From Leptospira inadai serovar Lyme str. 10 (lineage in GTDB: Bacteria; Spirochaetota; Leptospiria; Leptospirales; Leptospiraceae): a stretch of DNA of 64,000 nt. Made by a program: the position numbers and the translations under genes. The first letter of the stretch is position 1, and each line of letters begins with the position of its first letter. The DNA lies in contig NZ_AHMM02000025.1 of NCBI RefSeq assembly GCF_000243675.2, forward strand, positions 744,001 through 808,000, in the 5' to 3' direction. The notes under the pieces are model-generated. The model did not search any database. It was not told where the DNA came from and was given only the letters and a program-made list of their open reading frames with translations. Positions 20,300 to 29,326 of this stretch are shown here, piece by piece.

Positions 20300-21490
20300 T
20301 CAGCTAGCGAAGGTCGCCCTCGACCTTCCTGCGATTTCTTCCGCCAGTAAAAACGGATCTCCGACCTCCTCTTTCGGAATTCGAAACCAAAGAAGAACTT
20401 TCGGGTGGTGTTTTCCGGAGTCCGAAAAAAATGGAGATAGCGGAAAGATCTGCCAGGACGTATCCTTTTCCCATTCAAGAAGTTGGGAATACGGGTCTCG
20501 GTCATTGCGGTTTTTATGCGAAACGAATAGCGCCAAATCCCGATATGTAGGGAGCGAAAATTTCTTTTGGAGTTCAAGAAGAACCCGGCCCATAGTCCAA
20601 CGGAAATTAACTTCCGAAATCTTCCGCAAACGGAGATTTGAACCCTCTCGATAGATAAAGGAGTCGATCGACCCGAATCCGGAGTACGACGGGGCAAATT
20701 CCCGGAGTCGTTCGAGAATACCCTTCATTTGATTTAAATATTGTTCCGTTTCGGAAGCTTCTGCGATCCATGTTCCCGAATATTTTCCCTTTGAATTCGA
20801 GAGGAGTAAGGTGCCGGCTTCCAATCTAAAATTCCCTTCCTGAGCGGAAAATAATAGGCTGAGATCTTGAATTCTATCCACCCATGGTTCCAGAATCGAT
20901 CCTGTATCTCTCGTTTTAAAAAAATCCTTTTTGGACGGAAAACCTAGATCGACCGGGAGAACGAATTCATGTCTTCCTGAAAAACCGAAGTCTAGCTTTC
21001 GAACATATAGAGGAAAATTAGGCGTGAGATTTCGGGCGCCTCGCCAGGCTTCTTCGTTTTGAAACGTCCAGGCGGGAAATTCTTCGATACCGCAATTTGC
21101 TTTCCAGATGGATTGTCGAATTTTGGAGGAAAGCCGAAATGATTCTTCGTAAGAAGAGGAATCGCGAGTAAAGGATCCTTGCGTCGAAAGCCGGGCGATT
21201 TTCCCCCACTCTTCCAAAATAATAGGCTCTACAATACGTTCGGACCGAATCTGTCTTTGGAAAATGCGTATGGGTGTCGCAATAGACCATCCTTTCTTTT
21301 TCCAATAGGAGTACCATCGGTCTTCGGGTGTCGAATGGGCTACAATTTCTCCCAGACTTTTTTCGGGTCCCGTCAAGACCAAAAAGCAGGATTCGACGAC
21401 CGCATTCTGTCCTTCTAAACCGATCGGAAAAATATCCCCGTTGAGTAGCTCTTCTTCAAAGTAGGCGTTCGGGCGAAAGATTCGTGTCAT
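20300..21490 (-). CDS. Uncharacterised protein, possibly ATP-grasp-like
   Basis: A 396-residue soluble protein that I do not firmly recognise. PLYVRKLDFGFSGRHEFV (about 165-182) and GFGSIDSFIYREGSNLRLRK followed by SEVNFRWTMGRV (about 285-320) resemble the lysine/glycine loop and the acidic-Asn metal-binding segment of uncharacterised ATP-grasp proteins. That assignment is inference. No signal peptide. It is transcribed leftward, divergent from the secreted protein gene at 21577. Confidence 0.6.
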   Translation of the reverse strand: MTRIFRPNAYFEEELLNGDIFPIGLEGQNAVVESCFLVLTGPEKSLGEIVAHSTPEDRWYSYWKKKGWSIATPIRIFQRQIRSERIVEPIILEEWGKIARLSTQGSFTRDSSSYEESFRLSSKIRQSIWKANCGIEEFPAWTFQNEEAWRGARNLTPNFPLYVRKLDFGFSGRHEFVLPVDLGFPSKKDFFKTRDTGSILEPWVDRIQDLSLLFSAQEGNFRLEAGTLLLSNSKGKYSGTWIAEASETEQYLNQMKGILERLREFAPSYSGFGSIDSFIYREGSNLRLRKISEVNFRWTMGRVLLELQKKFSLPTYRDLALFVSHKNRNDRDPYSQLLEWEKDTSWQIFPLSPFFSDSGKHHPKVLLWFRIPKEEVGDPFLLAEEIAGRSRATFAS

Positions 21491-21576
21491 AATCCGATAT
21501 GTATCGGGGAAAAATTCCTTCCCCTGATCAAGAATAGGGTGTACTCTTCTCGATATATAAAGAGTAGGTAATCCGT

Positions 21577-22371
21577 ATGAAAACCCGATTCTTGATTCTT
21601 TTCCTTGTTTCGCTGGTTTCTTTCCGGCTTCAGGCTGCTCCTAAAGTTCTTACTATGGAAGAGAGAGAGGTGGAACGTCAAATCGAGGCGATTCGAAAGG
21701 CGGGGTTCTCGGATATTGAAATCGATAATCTGCATGCATCCATTGCGGAGAATATTTTCAAAATTAATAAACTACTGCAACTGGATACAAGTAAAAAAGC
21801 TCTGCGTTATATAGGAGACGAACCGCAAGACCTACCTCAATTCTTAAAAACCGATCGGGACAATAAGGCTTATTTAGAAATCGATATGGGTTCCGGCGAA
21901 TCGTTTTGGGATTTTCCGAAGACGTACTTATACAATGCGAGAATTTTCATTTATCCCGGCAGCACTCCTGAAAAATTAGATAAGATCATTATGCAGTTTA
22001 AGAGAACGAACTCCAACGGAGAAATTTTCGTTCGAGAAATGCGACGAGTGATCAATTTGGATCCGAAAGGGCCTCAAGTCACCCAAGACGGAAAACGGAC
22101 TCCTAACAATAATAAAGAGATTAAACTGGAATACTATTCTAGTTATGATACCGAATTTATTTGGCCGGACACTCCGACTCAACCGATCCAAGCCGGAGTA
22201 GAATCGAAATTGCACGACGAGGGCAACCCTCTTCCTTACAATAAGCAAAAGCAGATTATCTTAACCTATAAGAAATATCTAAGAAAAGTGGATAAGAATG
22301 TTCGCTATAAACTCCGTGATTTAGACCTGAACCAAAAACGCCTCATTTCTAAGATGCTGGAATTCCAATAA
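21577..22371 (+). CDS. Secreted protein, possible flagellar coiling/sheath protein (FcpA/FcpB-like)
   Basis: A 264-residue exported protein with a signal peptide (MKTRFLILFLVSLVSFRLQA, cleavage near QAAPK). The mature protein begins with a long amphipathic helical stretch (EEREVERQIEAIRKAGFSDI to FKINKLLQL), followed by a beta-rich part (YLEIDMGSGESFWDFPKTYL) and a C-terminal helix (KYLRKVDKNVRYKLRDLDLN). This architecture and phrase set recalls the Leptospira flagellar sheath proteins FcpA and FcpB, which coil the periplasmic filament. The match is from memory and not proven. It is a single gene, divergent from the gene to its left. Confidence 0.45.
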   Translation: MKTRFLILFLVSLVSFRLQAAPKVLTMEEREVERQIEAIRKAGFSDIEIDNLHASIAENIFKINKLLQLDTSKKALRYIGDEPQDLPQFLKTDRDNKAYLEIDMGSGESFWDFPKTYLYNARIFIYPGSTPEKLDKIIMQFKRTNSNGEIFVREMRRVINLDPKGPQVTQDGKRTPNNNKEIKLEYYSSYDTEFIWPDTPTQPIQAGVESKLHDEGNPLPYNKQKQIILTYKKYLRKVDKNVRYKLRDLDLNQKRLISKMLEFQ

Positions 22372-22607
22372 ACTCCTTATAGAATAAATTCCGCGCCGAG
22401 AGCGGAGTCTAGCTACCGAATCTTCGATTCTATTCCAAATAGAATACTATCTGAGGTTGATATAGGATCGGATTCTAGCTTTTTCGCTTAACGATCGTTT
22501 ATAATCTTTAAAAATCTTTGCGGCGGCGGTTCCGATCCTAACGAAGAATCGGAGAATATCGATTGACCGACAGCACTGAACTTAAAAGATTTTTAATCGA
22601 AATCAAA

Positions 22608-23486
22608 ATGAATCGACGGTTCTCGGAAAAATTTCTACCGTTCCTTATTCTCCTATCGACCGTTTTTCTGACGGACTGTGCGACTCGATTGGCTTCCGTA
22701 ATTGAAAAAGGAAATAACGAGCAGGCCGTTAAAATGCTGGAAGCAGGAGCAAATCCGAACGACTCGGGAACCTGCAATACTCCTCTTCATATGGCGGTGA
22801 AAAAAGGAGAGTTAGCACTAGTGCAACTCCTCTTAAAAAAAGGAGCGGATCCGAATCTACGTTCCCGGGAATGTAATTATAAGGATCTATTCGGCCAATA
22901 CAAAGCTAATAATCGGAGCCCGTTGGAAGCCGCTAAGACATTGGAAATCGCCAAGATTCTTTTCGAAGCCGGTGCGGATCCTCGCTGGGGGAGCTATGAG
23001 GTTACGGATACAATAACGAATTGGACTCCCCTCTATCGAGCGGTACTAGCCGAACGGTACGATATCGCCAAGTATTTAGTCGAAAAAGGTGCGAACGTCA
23101 ATTTATACGACGATATGAACGGAAAGCATATCCTATTGCGATTGCTTTCGGAAAGGAAAGATTCGAGAGCAAATATTTTACGAGGTTTGTTACTGGCAAA
23201 AGGGGCAAGGGAATTAAACTTTATCGGTTCGCTTAAAAAAAACATTTCGGATAGTCCGACTAATTCTTATCGACATATTCCAACCGGAAATGTAACGATA
23301 ATGACTCCTGAAATGATTTCTTACCTAAAAGAGTCGCCCGACCAAGCCGTTCCGATCACTTATTCAATCGCGGACGGGAGATATTACCATTATTCCGAGT
23401 TTGAGTGGACGGATACCAAACAAAACTTGCACGAGTGGTTGCTTCTGAAGCGGGCCGAATATGAGGCTTTAAAAAAGAAGAAATAA
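22608..23486 (+). CDS. Ankyrin-repeat lipoprotein
   Basis: About 292 residues. The ATG at 22608 begins a signal peptide with lipobox (FLPFLILLSTVFLTDC), so the protein should be lipid-anchored in an envelope membrane. Ankyrin repeats follow: EAGANPNDSGTCNTPLHMAV, LLKKGADPNLRS, LFEAGADPRWGS and YLVEKGANVNLYDD. The C-terminal 90 residues carry a YSIADGRYYHYSEFEWTD segment without known family. An upstream TTG at 22563 has a better ribosome binding site (GGAG, 9-base spacing) but would place 15 polar residues ahead of the signal peptide. Confidence 0.82.
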   Translation: MNRRFSEKFLPFLILLSTVFLTDCATRLASVIEKGNNEQAVKMLEAGANPNDSGTCNTPLHMAVKKGELALVQLLLKKGADPNLRSRECNYKDLFGQYKANNRSPLEAAKTLEIAKILFEAGADPRWGSYEVTDTITNWTPLYRAVLAERYDIAKYLVEKGANVNLYDDMNGKHILLRLLSERKDSRANILRGLLLAKGARELNFIGSLKKNISDSPTNSYRHIPTGNVTIMTPEMISYLKESPDQAVPITYSIADGRYYHYSEFEWTDTKQNLHEWLLLKRAEYEALKKKK

Positions 23487-23540
23487 AATAATCGTTTTTC
23501 CCGCTTGCCTTTTCTAAAGAGGGAAGGTATCACTTTCCCC

Positions 23541-24089
23541 ATGGCTCTCCATTCCGTTTTCGGTAAACTTCAATTTAAATTAGGGGAAGGCGATGTTTGT
23601 GTCCTTTCCTCGCCTTACGAATTCGAACCTGCTCTTTCAAGCTTAGGAGGTCCAGTCGACCGTGCCCTACGTTCCGGAAAAAAATATCGTCTGATTCTGG
23701 CCTTTGTTCAAACGGAAGTCGAGATTCGAAACATCGCATCGATGGTTCCAACCTGCCTTGCCGAAGACGGATTATTATGGTTGGCGTATCCGAAAAAAAC
23801 TTCCCGGAAGTTTAACGTCTCCATCCATAGGGATGCCGGGTGGGACCCTTTGGGGAAAGTGGGATATGAGGGCGTGCGTTTGATTGCAATCGATGATGAT
23901 TGGTCAGCGCTTCGGTTTCGTCATTCTTCCCTGATCAAGACTCTGGATCGCGACCCGAGCTTAACTCTTAGCGAGGAAGGTAAGAAAAGAGCTACCGCTC
24001 GCAAGAAGTCCCCCGGGAAAAAAGCCGCCGCAAAGAAAAAAGCGCCAAAAAAGAAAGTTTTGGCGAAGAAAAAAACCAAGAAAAAATAG
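23541..24089 (+). CDS. DUF3052-like protein with Lys/Ala-rich tail
   Basis: About 182 residues. The body (MALHSVFGKLQF to SALRFRHSS) shares the pattern of the DUF3052 protein at 18222-18620: a GLLWLAYPKKTSRKFNV segment matches MVWISWPKGSSGV, and GVRLIAIDDDWSALRFR matches DVKVCAVDSIWSGLLFR. A tail of about 40 residues of Lys, Ala and Pro (KKAAAKKKAPKKK-type) resembles histone H1-like nucleic-acid-binding tails. The start was chosen at the ATG at 23541 rather than a TTG 12 codons upstream. Confidence 0.65.
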   Translation: MALHSVFGKLQFKLGEGDVCVLSSPYEFEPALSSLGGPVDRALRSGKKYRLILAFVQTEVEIRNIASMVPTCLAEDGLLWLAYPKKTSRKFNVSIHRDAGWDPLGKVGYEGVRLIAIDDDWSALRFRHSSLIKTLDRDPSLTLSEEGKKRATARKKSPGKKAAAKKKAPKKKVLAKKKTKKK

Positions 24090-24203
24090 CGCAGAAGCGA
24101 AATTGGATAATTGCATTCGGGTTTTATGAGATTCGACAAAACGGGATTTAGAGCCGGATGAATTTGATTCTAACGTAATACTGTAGAAAAGACCCGAGTT
24201 CGT

Positions 24204-24434
24204 TTATAATCCAGAATCACGTCTGACTATCAGATCGCTGATTACTTTCTCGTCCGTCAGGTATTTTCTATTCAGGTATGAGATCGCATAATTCAGGAAC
24301 TTCGGAACTTCCTTGCCGGCTTCCAATAAATCCAGCTTTGTTTGAGTAAGCTCATCCATGGTCATCAGAGCTAACCGTCTTTGGCTTTGGTGGGATTCAA
24401 ATTCATCTTCCGTTTGAAATTCGATTCCTGCCAT
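24204..24434 (-). CDS. Small hypothetical protein (76 aa)
   Basis: Short open frame MAGIEFQTEDEFESHQSQRR and following, with a helical, charged composition and no signal peptide or membrane segment. No family recognised. The ATG is preceded by a T-rich stretch without a clear ribosome binding site. It is separated by a 76-base gap from the leftward MFS gene upstream and could be part of its transcript. Confidence 0.45.
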   Translation of the reverse strand: MAGIEFQTEDEFESHQSQRRLALMTMDELTQTKLDLLEAGKEVPKFLNYAISYLNRKYLTDEKVISDLIVRRDSGL

Positions 24435-24510
24435 AGAAAAAATATAGCACGATTCGGTATTTCTGGCAAGCGAGTACCGAAAGGATTTCCCGGCTTAAAG
24501 GATTTTCGAA

Positions 24511-25860
24511 TTAAGGATGCTTATGCCGCTTATCATATTCGTCCGACTTCTTAATTCCTCTTTCTTCGTTCACAAATAGATTTACGAGCAGCGCAATCAG
24601 AAAGAAGACGCTGACGGCGAGAAATGCATTACGCAGGGATAGGAGCGTCTGCAAAACGCTTATCGCGACCAACCCGAATGCCGCGGCTACCTTTCCGGAG
24701 AGTCCCCATAAGCCGTAGAATTCGCCGGATTTCGATTCGGGAGAGAAAATTCCCACGATAGCCCTGCTTGAGGATTGTGTAGAACCTAAACCTGTACCGG
24801 CTAATATCGTAATTCCTACGAATGTCCATTGTTCGGACACGTGGATGCCGAGCGAATTAATAAAGGACGCGACTTCTCGGACCCAATAAATCAACAAAAG
24901 ACAAACGATCCATAACGCTAACGTAATATTAAATGTTTTTAATGCTCCAATCTTGTCCTGGATAAAGCCGAATAATACCGCTCCGACGGCCGCGAATAAT
25001 TGAATAAAAAGAAACATCGCAATTCTATGTTCTTTTTCCATCCGAATTTCCTGGGTCCCGTAGATGAATGCGAAGCTGATAACTACGCCTAACGCCGCCA
25101 TTGCAAAAAATAAGGATACTAGATATATGGCCATATCTCGGAAGTGTTGAATGTCTTTAAAAGTGCTTTGTACTCGGTCAAATCCGATCTTTAAATAACT
25201 GATGCCTTCCGGTTTCGGACTTCCTGCAGAGTATTCCTTTAGAAGCAAGAAAGTCGGAATTCCGGCGACCAAGAAGAAAAAGGCGGTGTAAGGGCCTACC
25301 AATCGCATGTTATCATAATTGGATGGGACCGGTTCCCCTAAAGTATCGACGAGAGCAACGGCTGCAATTCCGCCGAAATAGCCGATTCCCCAGGCATAGC
25401 CCGAAATTTTTCCGAGTTCATGCTTAGGACCTAGAAAAGGAAGAAAGCTGGAGGTGAAATTTTCTCCCGAAGCAAAAAAGAAATTGGAAAGAATTATTAA
25501 TAAGAATGCCAACCCGAATTGACCGGGCGAAACTACGAACCAAAGGGCCGCCGTTGTGATTACGCAAAGAATGTAGCTCCAAAATAAAAATGCTTTTTTC
25601 TTTGCGGAATAATCCGTAACCGCTCCGAAGATCGGTCCGGTAATAACGACAATCAGATAGGAAAACGCCAACGCGAGCCCCCAGAGAAAATTTCCAGTTT
25701 CATATGGATTGTCCGAATTTGTCGAAGGCGGGACGATTAGTTGGCTGAAAACCACACCGTATGTTACGCTTATAATTACAGTCGTATAACTGGAGTTGGC
25801 AAAGTCGAACATGCACCAACCCAGGATCTCTCTCATGGGGGCGCGTTTGGTAACTTGCAT
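24511..25860 (-). CDS. MFS transporter of the UMF1/Atg22-like group
   Basis: A 449-residue, 12-TM-type membrane protein. The N-terminal GWCMFDFANSSYTTVIISVT is the signature of the UMF1 (unknown major facilitator 1, Atg22-like) family, and GAVTDYSAKKKAFLFWSY is the loop 2-3 motif of MFS carriers. The second half (GLGSTQSSSRAIVGIFSPES) is also typical. Substrate unknown; Atg22 relatives export amino acids. Divergent from the ferredoxin-like gene at 26022. Confidence 0.88.
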   Translation of the reverse strand: MQVTKRAPMREILGWCMFDFANSSYTTVIISVTYGVVFSQLIVPPSTNSDNPYETGNFLWGLALAFSYLIVVITGPIFGAVTDYSAKKKAFLFWSYILCVITTAALWFVVSPGQFGLAFLLIILSNFFFASGENFTSSFLPFLGPKHELGKISGYAWGIGYFGGIAAVALVDTLGEPVPSNYDNMRLVGPYTAFFFLVAGIPTFLLLKEYSAGSPKPEGISYLKIGFDRVQSTFKDIQHFRDMAIYLVSLFFAMAALGVVISFAFIYGTQEIRMEKEHRIAMFLFIQLFAAVGAVLFGFIQDKIGALKTFNITLALWIVCLLLIYWVREVASFINSLGIHVSEQWTFVGITILAGTGLGSTQSSSRAIVGIFSPESKSGEFYGLWGLSGKVAAAFGLVAISVLQTLLSLRNAFLAVSVFFLIALLVNLFVNEERGIKKSDEYDKRHKHP

Positions 25861-26021
25861 ATTCGGATGGATGTCCTTCTATAGAAATTTCAAAGGAGAA
25901 TATGTGGTAAAACCACTCTGTCAACGAGAAATATTTTGCAAAAAATTCTCTTGCATGAAGTTGTTTCATCGGTAGTTTTGAAAGAAGCCTTCCGTTTTGG
26001 AGTCCAATATTTAAACGGCTC

Positions 26022-26249
26022 ATGAATTCCTCCGATTTTAATCAGATTGACTTAAATGCCTTAATGCGCCCTCGCAAAGTCTGCGTTTGCAATCAGGTGT
26101 CCGAAGAGGAAATAGTGAGTTCCATTCGTAGAGGCAACGATACCCTTGGAAAGTTGATGCAGGATACCCTTTGTTGTACCGGATGCGGTACTTGCCGAGG
26201 TAAAGTGACGAAGCTACTTGCAGATACTCTCGCGACCCGCGCCGAATGA
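26022..26249 (+). CDS. Bfd-like [2Fe-2S] protein
   Basis: A 75-residue protein with four cysteines in the Bfd/NirB arrangement: C21-X-C23 in VCVCNQV and C55-X2-C58 in TGCGTCRG (CX1C-X31-CX2C). Bacterioferritin-associated ferredoxins pass electrons to release iron from bacterioferritin, or act as domains of reductases. No bacterioferritin is nearby. Its last bases overlap the start codon of the following reductase gene (ATGA), pointing to a two-gene operon. Confidence 0.85.
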   Translation: MNSSDFNQIDLNALMRPRKVCVCNQVSEEEIVSSIRRGNDTLGKLMQDTLCCTGCGTCRGKVTKLLADTLATRAE

Positions 26250-26899
26250 ATCTTCCTTATCTATCCGTAAATATGGCGATGACTCTGGACGGAAAAGTTT
26301 CCCGTCCGGACGGAAAGTGGTACGGTCTTTCTTCCAGGAACGATAAGAAAAGAATGGATGAAATCCGTGCAATTTCAGACGGACTGATTCTAGGAAAAAA
26401 TAGCTTAGTAAACGACGATCCGGTAACTCGTTTGCGGTACGTGGATCAAGAGGGAGAACCGCGCCCTATATTATTGGTTCGAAACGGGACGTTGCCGGAA
26501 GACCGAAACGTCTTTCAAAATTCCCGAAAAAAACCGCTCCTATTCTGTACAAAACGTAACGAATCTTTAATTCGTTCGAATCTTTCCGAACTGGCCGAAA
26601 TCATGGTATTGGGCGACGATGATATCGATGCTAAGAGCGTGATGCAAACGCTATATGATTTAGAATTTAAGAATATTCTTTTGGAAGGAGGCCCTCGGCT
26701 TAACGATTCCTTTTTTCGAAAGAATCTGATTCGAAGGATTTATCTTACGATCGTACCTTTCCTGATCGGCCAGTCGAATCTGCCTTCGTTAGCCGACGGG
26801 AAATTGGCTTACCCATCTTTCGATAACGATCAATGGAAGCTGGTATCATGCGAACAACAGGAAGACGAAGTCTTTTTAGTCTATGATAAACGAATATAA
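26246..26899 (+). CDS. RibD C-terminal-domain / dihydrofolate reductase-like protein
   Basis: 217 residues with the RibD C-terminal (pyrimidine reductase/DHFR-like) fold: NMAMTLDGKVSRPDGKWYGL, then DGLILGKNSLVNDDP, PRPILLVRNG and NILLEGGPRLNDSFF. It lacks the deaminase domain of RibD, so it may be a stand-alone NADPH-dependent reductase. The ATG overlaps the Bfd-like stop by four bases (ATGA), suggesting a functional redox pair. Confidence 0.82.
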   Translation: MNLPYLSVNMAMTLDGKVSRPDGKWYGLSSRNDKKRMDEIRAISDGLILGKNSLVNDDPVTRLRYVDQEGEPRPILLVRNGTLPEDRNVFQNSRKKPLLFCTKRNESLIRSNLSELAEIMVLGDDDIDAKSVMQTLYDLEFKNILLEGGPRLNDSFFRKNLIRRIYLTIVPFLIGQSNLPSLADGKLAYPSFDNDQWKLVSCEQQEDEVFLVYDKRI

Positions 26900-26937
26900 C
26901 GACTTCAACAAGCAATTCGGATTCGCATTTATATCAA

Positions 26938-27555
26938 ATGATAAAACTAAGTTTTGTTCGAATAATCATTCTCCTATTAACCCTAGGACTCATATACTTC
27001 CAGACCTTTCCGGAGAAGCAAATTTTGTTTTCGGAGAATCGTTTGGTATTTCTGCCGGAAAACTTGGAATCGATACAATTGGAACCCGATTGGGTGCGAT
27101 TGGACGAGCTTCCGGCCGGTAGCACCAGCTATTTAGTCGAAGTTGAAGATGCTAGATTTTATCGACACGCCGGTTATTCCCTTTCGGATATCCAATCTTC
27201 GGTTTTGCAGGCCGTCGTTTTCTTTAGGAAATTGCGAGGCGCCAGCACTCTCGATCAACAGTTGGCTAGAACATTATTTTTGTCCAGGGATAAGACCTTA
27301 TCAAGAAAGTTGAGAGAAATCCGAATTGCACAAAGCTTGGATTCCGAATTAGGTAAAAAAGGAATTTTGGAATACTATTTGAATTCGGTTTACTGGGGAA
27401 GAGGTCTTAACGGAATTCATAAATCGTCGGCGTATTATTTCGGAAAGCATCCGCGAAACTTAGAATTACGGGAATTCAAAGCATTGGTTCAAATTTTAAA
27501 AAAACCGGATGCATATTCGAGAGAGGAAGTTCGCAGCCTAACGGAGCTTTTTTAA
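26938..27555 (+). CDS. GT51 peptidoglycan transglycosylase (monofunctional)
   Basis: A 205-residue protein anchored by an N-terminal membrane helix (RIIILLLTLGLIYFQTF). The lipid II glycosyltransferase (GT51) motifs are present: EDARFYRHAG (70-79) with the catalytic Glu, GASTLDQQLARTLFLS (about 101-116) and RKLREIRIAQSLDSELGKKG. The enzyme polymerises glycan chains at the outer face of the inner membrane. It lacks a transpeptidase domain, like MtgA. Its last four bases overlap the cytochrome c gene on the other strand. Confidence 0.88.
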   Translation: MIKLSFVRIIILLLTLGLIYFQTFPEKQILFSENRLVFLPENLESIQLEPDWVRLDELPAGSTSYLVEVEDARFYRHAGYSLSDIQSSVLQAVVFFRKLRGASTLDQQLARTLFLSRDKTLSRKLREIRIAQSLDSELGKKGILEYYLNSVYWGRGLNGIHKSSAYYFGKHPRNLELREFKALVQILKKPDAYSREEVRSLTELF

Positions 27556-27941
27556 TTCGGTAGCCGTTCGATTTTATTCGCTAGAGCCCAGATCCGCTCT
27601 TCGCTTAACTCTTTACCGAAGGAGGGCATGCTTTGATTTTTTCCATCACGTATGATTCTAAATATTCCCGCTCTCATCTTATCCCCGCCGAAGAAAAACC
27701 CCATTTTCATTCCGAACGTCCCGAACTTTCGAGGAGTCGGTTGCATCCCCTCAGGCGGAACTCCTGATAGTCCGTGGCAGGCTGAGCATTTTTGCGACCA
27801 GTAAATGTCGGCAAAGGATAGAAGTTCCGGACTGAATATTTGCGGTTTTTTAGAAAGCTCCGGTTTCATTTGCGTCGAACTACAGCTATAGAGCAAAACG
27901 CTCAGAATCGTCGTCGTAGAAATAGGTAAAAGGAATCGCAT
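27552..27941 (-). CDS. Cytochrome c lipoprotein
   Basis: A 129-residue protein with signal and lipobox (TTILSVLLYSC, C20) and a single haem-binding CSACH motif (C52, C55, H56). A candidate axial methionine is in QSMPSFGKELSE near residue 106. It is therefore a small class I cytochrome c tethered to the envelope by lipid, an electron carrier whose partners are not seen here. Confidence 0.88.
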   Translation of the reverse strand: MRFLLPISTTTILSVLLYSCSSTQMKPELSKKPQIFSPELLSFADIYWSQKCSACHGLSGVPPEGMQPTPRKFGTFGMKMGFFFGGDKMRAGIFRIIRDGKNQSMPSFGKELSEERIWALANKIERLPN

Positions 27942-28068
27942 CGATAAATTTCATTCGCCGGATAGAATGAAAGGAAACCTTTTTCCTCAAAGATTATTAA
28001 AATTCTAATTCTTTTCCGCAAAAAAGGTTCGACAAATCCGATCGAATCCAAATACTGACCATAGATTC

Positions 28069-28185
<117 letters not shown>

Positions 28186-28206
28186 TTTGCAATGATTCAT
28201 TTTAGT

Positions 28207-28236
28207 AAAACCCGACTATATTTAGTCGGGTTTTTT
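28207..28236 (+). terminator. Intrinsic terminator of 5S rRNA
   Basis: AAAACCCGACTA and TAGTCGGGTTTT form a perfect stem with a 4-base loop, followed by a T-run, 21 bases after the 5S gene. Confidence 0.92.
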
Positions 28237-28348
28237 ATTTTCCACCTTTTCGATCAAGAGCAAAGGGTCTATCTTACATTTCTAATATACTTTCAACCGA
28301 AGTTTTAAGAGCGTTATAGAAATTTTTTCTTTCATTGATAGCGGAGGG

Positions 28349-28499
28349 CAGAGGCCAGAGGACAGACGCGTTCGCTTTGCTCACGCTAGACAGAAGCTGC
28401 TCGAAGTTCGAAAGACAGCAGGGGTAGAGGAGAGATCTACTGTAACGCAAGAATCTTTCTTGAAGAACATGGAAACTCCGCTTGTCAATGTTCTGTCCG
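28349..28499 (-). repeat. MITE-like dispersed repeat, copy A
   Basis: Inverted copy of the repeat described at 30816-30982: it contains the reverse of AGAAAGATTCTTGCGTTACA as TGTAACGCAAGAATCTTTCT, and the outer CAGAGGACAGAC end. The end corresponding to ACAGAACATTGA is present (TCAATGTTCTGTCC) but the terminal repeat beyond it is lost. It lies just downstream of the 5S terminator. Confidence 0.75.
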
Positions 28500-28643
28500 T
28501 GTTGGACTAAAGCCCGCCGCATCCCTTGCGCGGAGTGTGCGAAAAATTTAATACGTTTTCCCGACATCGATTTTGTTAAATAATCGTCATCGAGGGATGT
28601 AAAATAGTGGACATGCGAATGTGGTCATATTTATAATCAAGAT

Positions 28644-28868
28644 GTGAAGATTTCGGCGGCCAAATTTAAGACTACGTGTCTAAACCTTATGGACCGGGTG
28701 CAGAAAACCCATGAAGAAATTATAATTACTAAGCATGGGAAACCGGTCGCAAAGCTTATGGCTGTCGAAAGCCTCGAGAACTCGAATCTATTCGGTTACT
28801 TAAAAGGAAGAATCAAGATCGAAGGGGATATCGTTTCTAGTACAGGTGCGAAATGGAACGAAGACTAA
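28644..28868 (+). CDS. Phd/YefM-family antitoxin
   Basis: A 74-residue antitoxin of the Phd/YefM fold (KISAAKFKTTCLNLMDRV, IIITKHGKPVAKLMAVES). These proteins bind their toxin and the operator of their own operon. The start is a GTG at 28644 without a strong ribosome binding site. The toxin gene follows after 7 bases, so the two form one operon; autoregulation is expected from the family. It sits between 5S rRNA and insertion sequence remnants. Confidence 0.85.
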   Translation: MKISAAKFKTTCLNLMDRVQKTHEEIIITKHGKPVAKLMAVESLENSNLFGYLKGRIKIEGDIVSSTGAKWNED

Positions 28869-28875
28869 TCTATTC

Positions 28876-29307
28876 ATGATCGTTCTAGATACTCATGCCT
28901 GGATTTGGCTACTCGAAGGTGATTCAAGGATCAATAAAAAGCCGATACTTACTAAAATTTATAAAAACATTCCGACTCGAAGTATTTTCGTTTCCGAAAT
29001 ATCCGCGTGGGAAGTCGCAATGCTCGTAAGTAAAAAACGAATCAAGATCTCAGGATCACTCGTCGATTGGATTCACGAGGGGCAGACAGCTCCAGGTATT
29101 CAGTCGATTAACCTAACCCCGGAAATTATTTCCGAAAGCGTATCTCTTCCGGATTCGTTTCATGGAGACCCCGCTGATCGTTTAATCGTGGCGACGGCTA
29201 GAATTTTGAAAGCAGAACTAGTTACGATGGATAAAGCGATCCTACGTTATTCCAAGAAAGGAAACGTAAAAACGCTGAGTCTTAATTCCGCCAAGCCAAA
29301 GCGTTAA
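28876..29307 (+). CDS. PIN-domain (VapC-type) toxin ribonuclease
   Basis: 143 residues from the ATG at 28876 (MIVLDTHAWIWLLEG). The four acidic PIN active-site residues are present: D5, E41/E46 (SEISAWE), D98/D101 (HGDPADRLIVATA) and D119 (VTMDKAI). It should be a Mg-dependent RNase neutralised by the Phd-like antitoxin immediately upstream. The open frame extends 10 codons further upstream, but that would overlap the antitoxin gene. Confidence 0.87.
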   Translation: MIVLDTHAWIWLLEGDSRINKKPILTKIYKNIPTRSIFVSEISAWEVAMLVSKKRIKISGSLVDWIHEGQTAPGIQSINLTPEIISESVSLPDSFHGDPADRLIVATARILKAELVTMDKAILRYSKKGNVKTLSLNSAKPKR

Positions 29308-29326
29308 AGGTATTTACTAAGAACCT

